A stretch of DNA of 64,000 nt. It comes from Deltaproteobacteria bacterium (GTDB lineage Bacteria; Myxococcota_A; UBA9042; PHBI01). Positions 63,301 through 64,000 of this stretch are shown in pieces; the first letter of the stretch is position 1, and each line of letters starts with the position of its first letter. Under the pieces are notes generated by a model. The model did not search any database and was not told where the DNA came from. It was given only the letters and a program-made list of their open reading frames with translations. Both the position numbers and the translations under genes were made by a program. The DNA is taken from positions 1 to 64,000 of the forward strand of contig JACKFA010000008.1 of NCBI GenBank assembly GCA_020632715.1, in the 5' to 3' direction.

Positions 63301-64000
63301 TCGTCTCGGCCGGCTTCGACGCCGGCGCCGACGTCGTCGTGGGCCCCGTCCGCTTCGCGGGCGCCGCGCGCGTCGTCTGGGCGGCGGCGCGCGGGCTCAC
63401 GCTCGAGCTCGCCGGCGGGCAGCTCGAGGTCGCCGGCGCCTCGCTCACCCTCGCGGGCGGCGTCCACCTCGAGGACGGGGCGCTCGCGTGCGGCGAGCTC
63501 GACGCCACCGCGACGAGCGGCGAGCTCGCGGCGACGCTCGGCGGCGTCCGCTTCGACCTCGGCGTCCGCTTCGTGGGCGCCGGCCGCACCTGCACCTTCA
63601 GCGACGGCACCACCACCACGAGCGCCGAGGCGCAGTTCCTCGCCTCGCTCGCGAACGGCCGGCTCGCCGTCGGCCCCGCGACCCTGACCCTCGCCGGCAG
63701 CGCCACGCTCTCGGGCGGCGCCCTCGCCTGCGCGGTCCTCGACGCCGCGGGCGGCGTGGGCGTCCCCGTCGCTGGCGTCGACTTCCGCGCTGGCGCCCGC
63801 TACGCGGCCGCTGGCGCGACCTGCCCCTGGACGGCCGGCCCCGCCGCCGCGAGCGCCCTCGAGCTCACGCTCGCCCACGGCGTCGTCCTCGTCGGCGGGC
63901 AGCGCGTCGCCCTCTCCGGCGTGGCCGCGCTCTCGGGCGGCCAGGTCGCGAGCGCCGCGTTCACGGGCGACGCGAGCCTCGTCCTGCCCGGCGCCACCGG
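60309..64000 (+). CDS. Repetitive exported protein, 3' end beyond the window
   Basis: An open frame of 1230 codons from ATG 60309, still open at 64000. The N-terminus is a signal peptide (AVTLLLVAAARC), followed by an acidic Thr/Asp linker. Ig- or PKD-like domains (about 90-310) include ITVAWAVGDAWG. A Cys-containing region is near 500-560. From about 680 on come about eight beta-rich repeats of roughly 60 residues with the pattern GGxLxLxGxVxIxxGxLxxAxF and FAGDAAVTW. The minus-strand frame here is spurious, since it also runs through truD and the tRNA. It is likely a surface solenoid or adhesin; the Cys before the mature part lacks a good lipobox. Confidence 0.8.
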   Translation, partial: MGTSSRLRRVPTAWRQLGAVTLLLVAAARCSDDPGPANDVGPDAIVDVAPGDAAPDALLPDTPPPTDTETDTDADTDTDTAPDTAPPPNLPPHIVLLAPDDGASFPAGAAVTLRAQVTDDRDAADALSVTWTSPLAGVLFDGPPAAGGAVTVTRADLPLGAHLLTLAATDSDGASATALLTVVIAPADGAPAVVIAPATPRTGDDLTASLTATGSVDDADGPLAVTWSWFRGPDATDLDGDTVPADRTAKGETWRALAVVSDGAVTTPPGVAQVVIGNTAPSCAAAAIDARTLTCACVGRDEPDAGDPASDRCAWTLDGAAPDPATDACALPAGSVAAGAVLGCALTPSDGEDDGETALAAPVVAPDALGNTPPTAPVVAITPPFSGPDGELTCALVAPPVDPDGDPVTITVAWAVGDAWGAPGTAFTVVPSRDLRSAAGAPAAAGDAVRCRVVASDGALSSPPGVSAPVVLGATGVALGGQLGDVALTDDLGDGCWQASDHPLPTCVPGLFCELDVAACFAPDGTPSDDPPELAATASLPGLGDVALTGAPSPGGGFCLAGAVPDAAPPAVALPLSDLVLTVCQDAAGASTATMAGVVTVEGAPHPFAAAPVALTVTGAGADLPALSLAVTLPAFDLGGTRFSGTLRFGSAGPGVAFEGAVTLAEIGALSVSGAFDTAGGRLTTGRLDAGVGLALAGVTFAGDAAVTLDAGVFRLDLAGGALTLPGGGELALDGAVAIDRGRLASARFAAGAGVAFAGVEFAGDAAVTWEDGIFGLDLAGGLLGPTGPAFSLTGAVTIDEGVVTGGALSAGADLAVAGVRFHGDAAVTWSDDELRVALAGGAVGLPASGSLALAGEIVLADGALASADFGATGAASVAGVAFDGAATASWAGGDGWTLALAGGHLSLPGGGDVTLAGSLSVRSGRVVAGTLAAGADLAFAGLAFSGDASAAYAASYDDLGNLASERLALHLAGARLALPGGAELTLAGDAEIAGGAVVSAGFDAGADVVVGPVRFAGAARVVWAAARGLTLELAGGQLEVAGASLTLAGGVHLEDGALACGELDATATSGELAATLGGVRFDLGVRFVGAGRTCTFSDGTTTTSAEAQFLASLANGRLAVGPATLTLAGSATLSGGALACAVLDAAGGVGVPVAGVDFRAGARYAAAGATCPWTAGPAAASALELTLAHGVVLVGGQRVALSGVAALSGGQVASAAFTGDASLVLPGAT

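Noticed and set aside
58320..63878. Very long minus-strand open frame (about 1850 codons)
   Set aside because: It runs antisense through truD, the cupin gene and tRNA-Ala and reads as Gly/Ala/Glu/Arg low complexity. It is a by-product of GC-rich third positions on the plus strand.

Overview
The window is very GC-rich DNA (roughly 70% G+C by eye, with codon third positions almost always G or C). Its gene content suggests a Myxococcota-type (deltaproteobacterial) chromosome. Pointers are many large Cys-rich or repeat-rich secreted lipoproteins, an OmpA protein with calcium-binding thrombospondin type-3 repeats, a PEGA-type Ser/Thr kinase beside an FHA/sigma-54 activator, and GTG/TTG starts with 4-bp gene overlaps. 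The strong codon bias opens very long false frames opposite real genes. I give no species.

Layout. 1-0.24 kb: the end of one tRNA-Asp and a complete second one, each with its own terminator. 0.5-4.5 kb: ompA-like gene and, divergently, aspS. 4.6-11.8 kb: kinase, TPR-like exported protein, FHA-GAF-sigma54 regulator and two exported proteins. 11.8-14.8 kb: an atypical lipoprotein-like signal peptidase, a membrane protein, trxB and a Rieske protein. 15-21 kb (minus): complex I genes nuoA-C-D-G-H-I plus one unknown gene; nuoB, nuoE and nuoF are not in the cluster. 21-25.4 kb: hemL, a 61-residue Cys protein, a Tat-exported sulfite-oxidase-like protein and its PepSY-like membrane partner. 25.5-36.2 kb: a 2418-residue lipoprotein (13 Ig-like and 14 RCC1-like repeats) and a convergent 1087-residue unknown protein. 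36.3-40.7 kb: HPF-like protein, ankyrin lipoprotein, and a polyprenyl synthetase/GbsR-type regulator operon with palindromic operators. 40.7-43.9 kb: a putative copper-type RiPP operon (hvfA-hvfB-hvfC like). 44-54.3 kb: glycosyltransferase, TPPII-like subtilase carrying a palindromic insertion, a frameshifted unknown gene, thioesterase, hydrolase, amidotransferase and a triplicated-domain lipoprotein. 54.3-60.1 kb: an intergenic repeat cluster, lipoprotein hydrolase, PduO-type adenosyltransferase, truD, cupin and tRNA-Ala. 60.3-64 kb: a repetitive exported protein running off the end.

The most notable points are: (1) the hvfABC-like RiPP operon with three Cys-Gly repeats and an ECF-like promoter inside an inverted repeat; (2) a 155-bp palindrome flanked by CTGG duplications inserted in frame in the signal-peptide region of a protease gene; (3) a signal peptidase with His in place of the catalytic Lys and a lipobox; (4) paired GTTCAC-N6-GTGAAC sites at the prenyl synthetase/GbsR operon; (5) two genes with clear frame changes; (6) dispersed CTCCGTGTCTCCGTGG repeats.

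All functional calls are from reading sequence and motifs; no database search or structure prediction was run.
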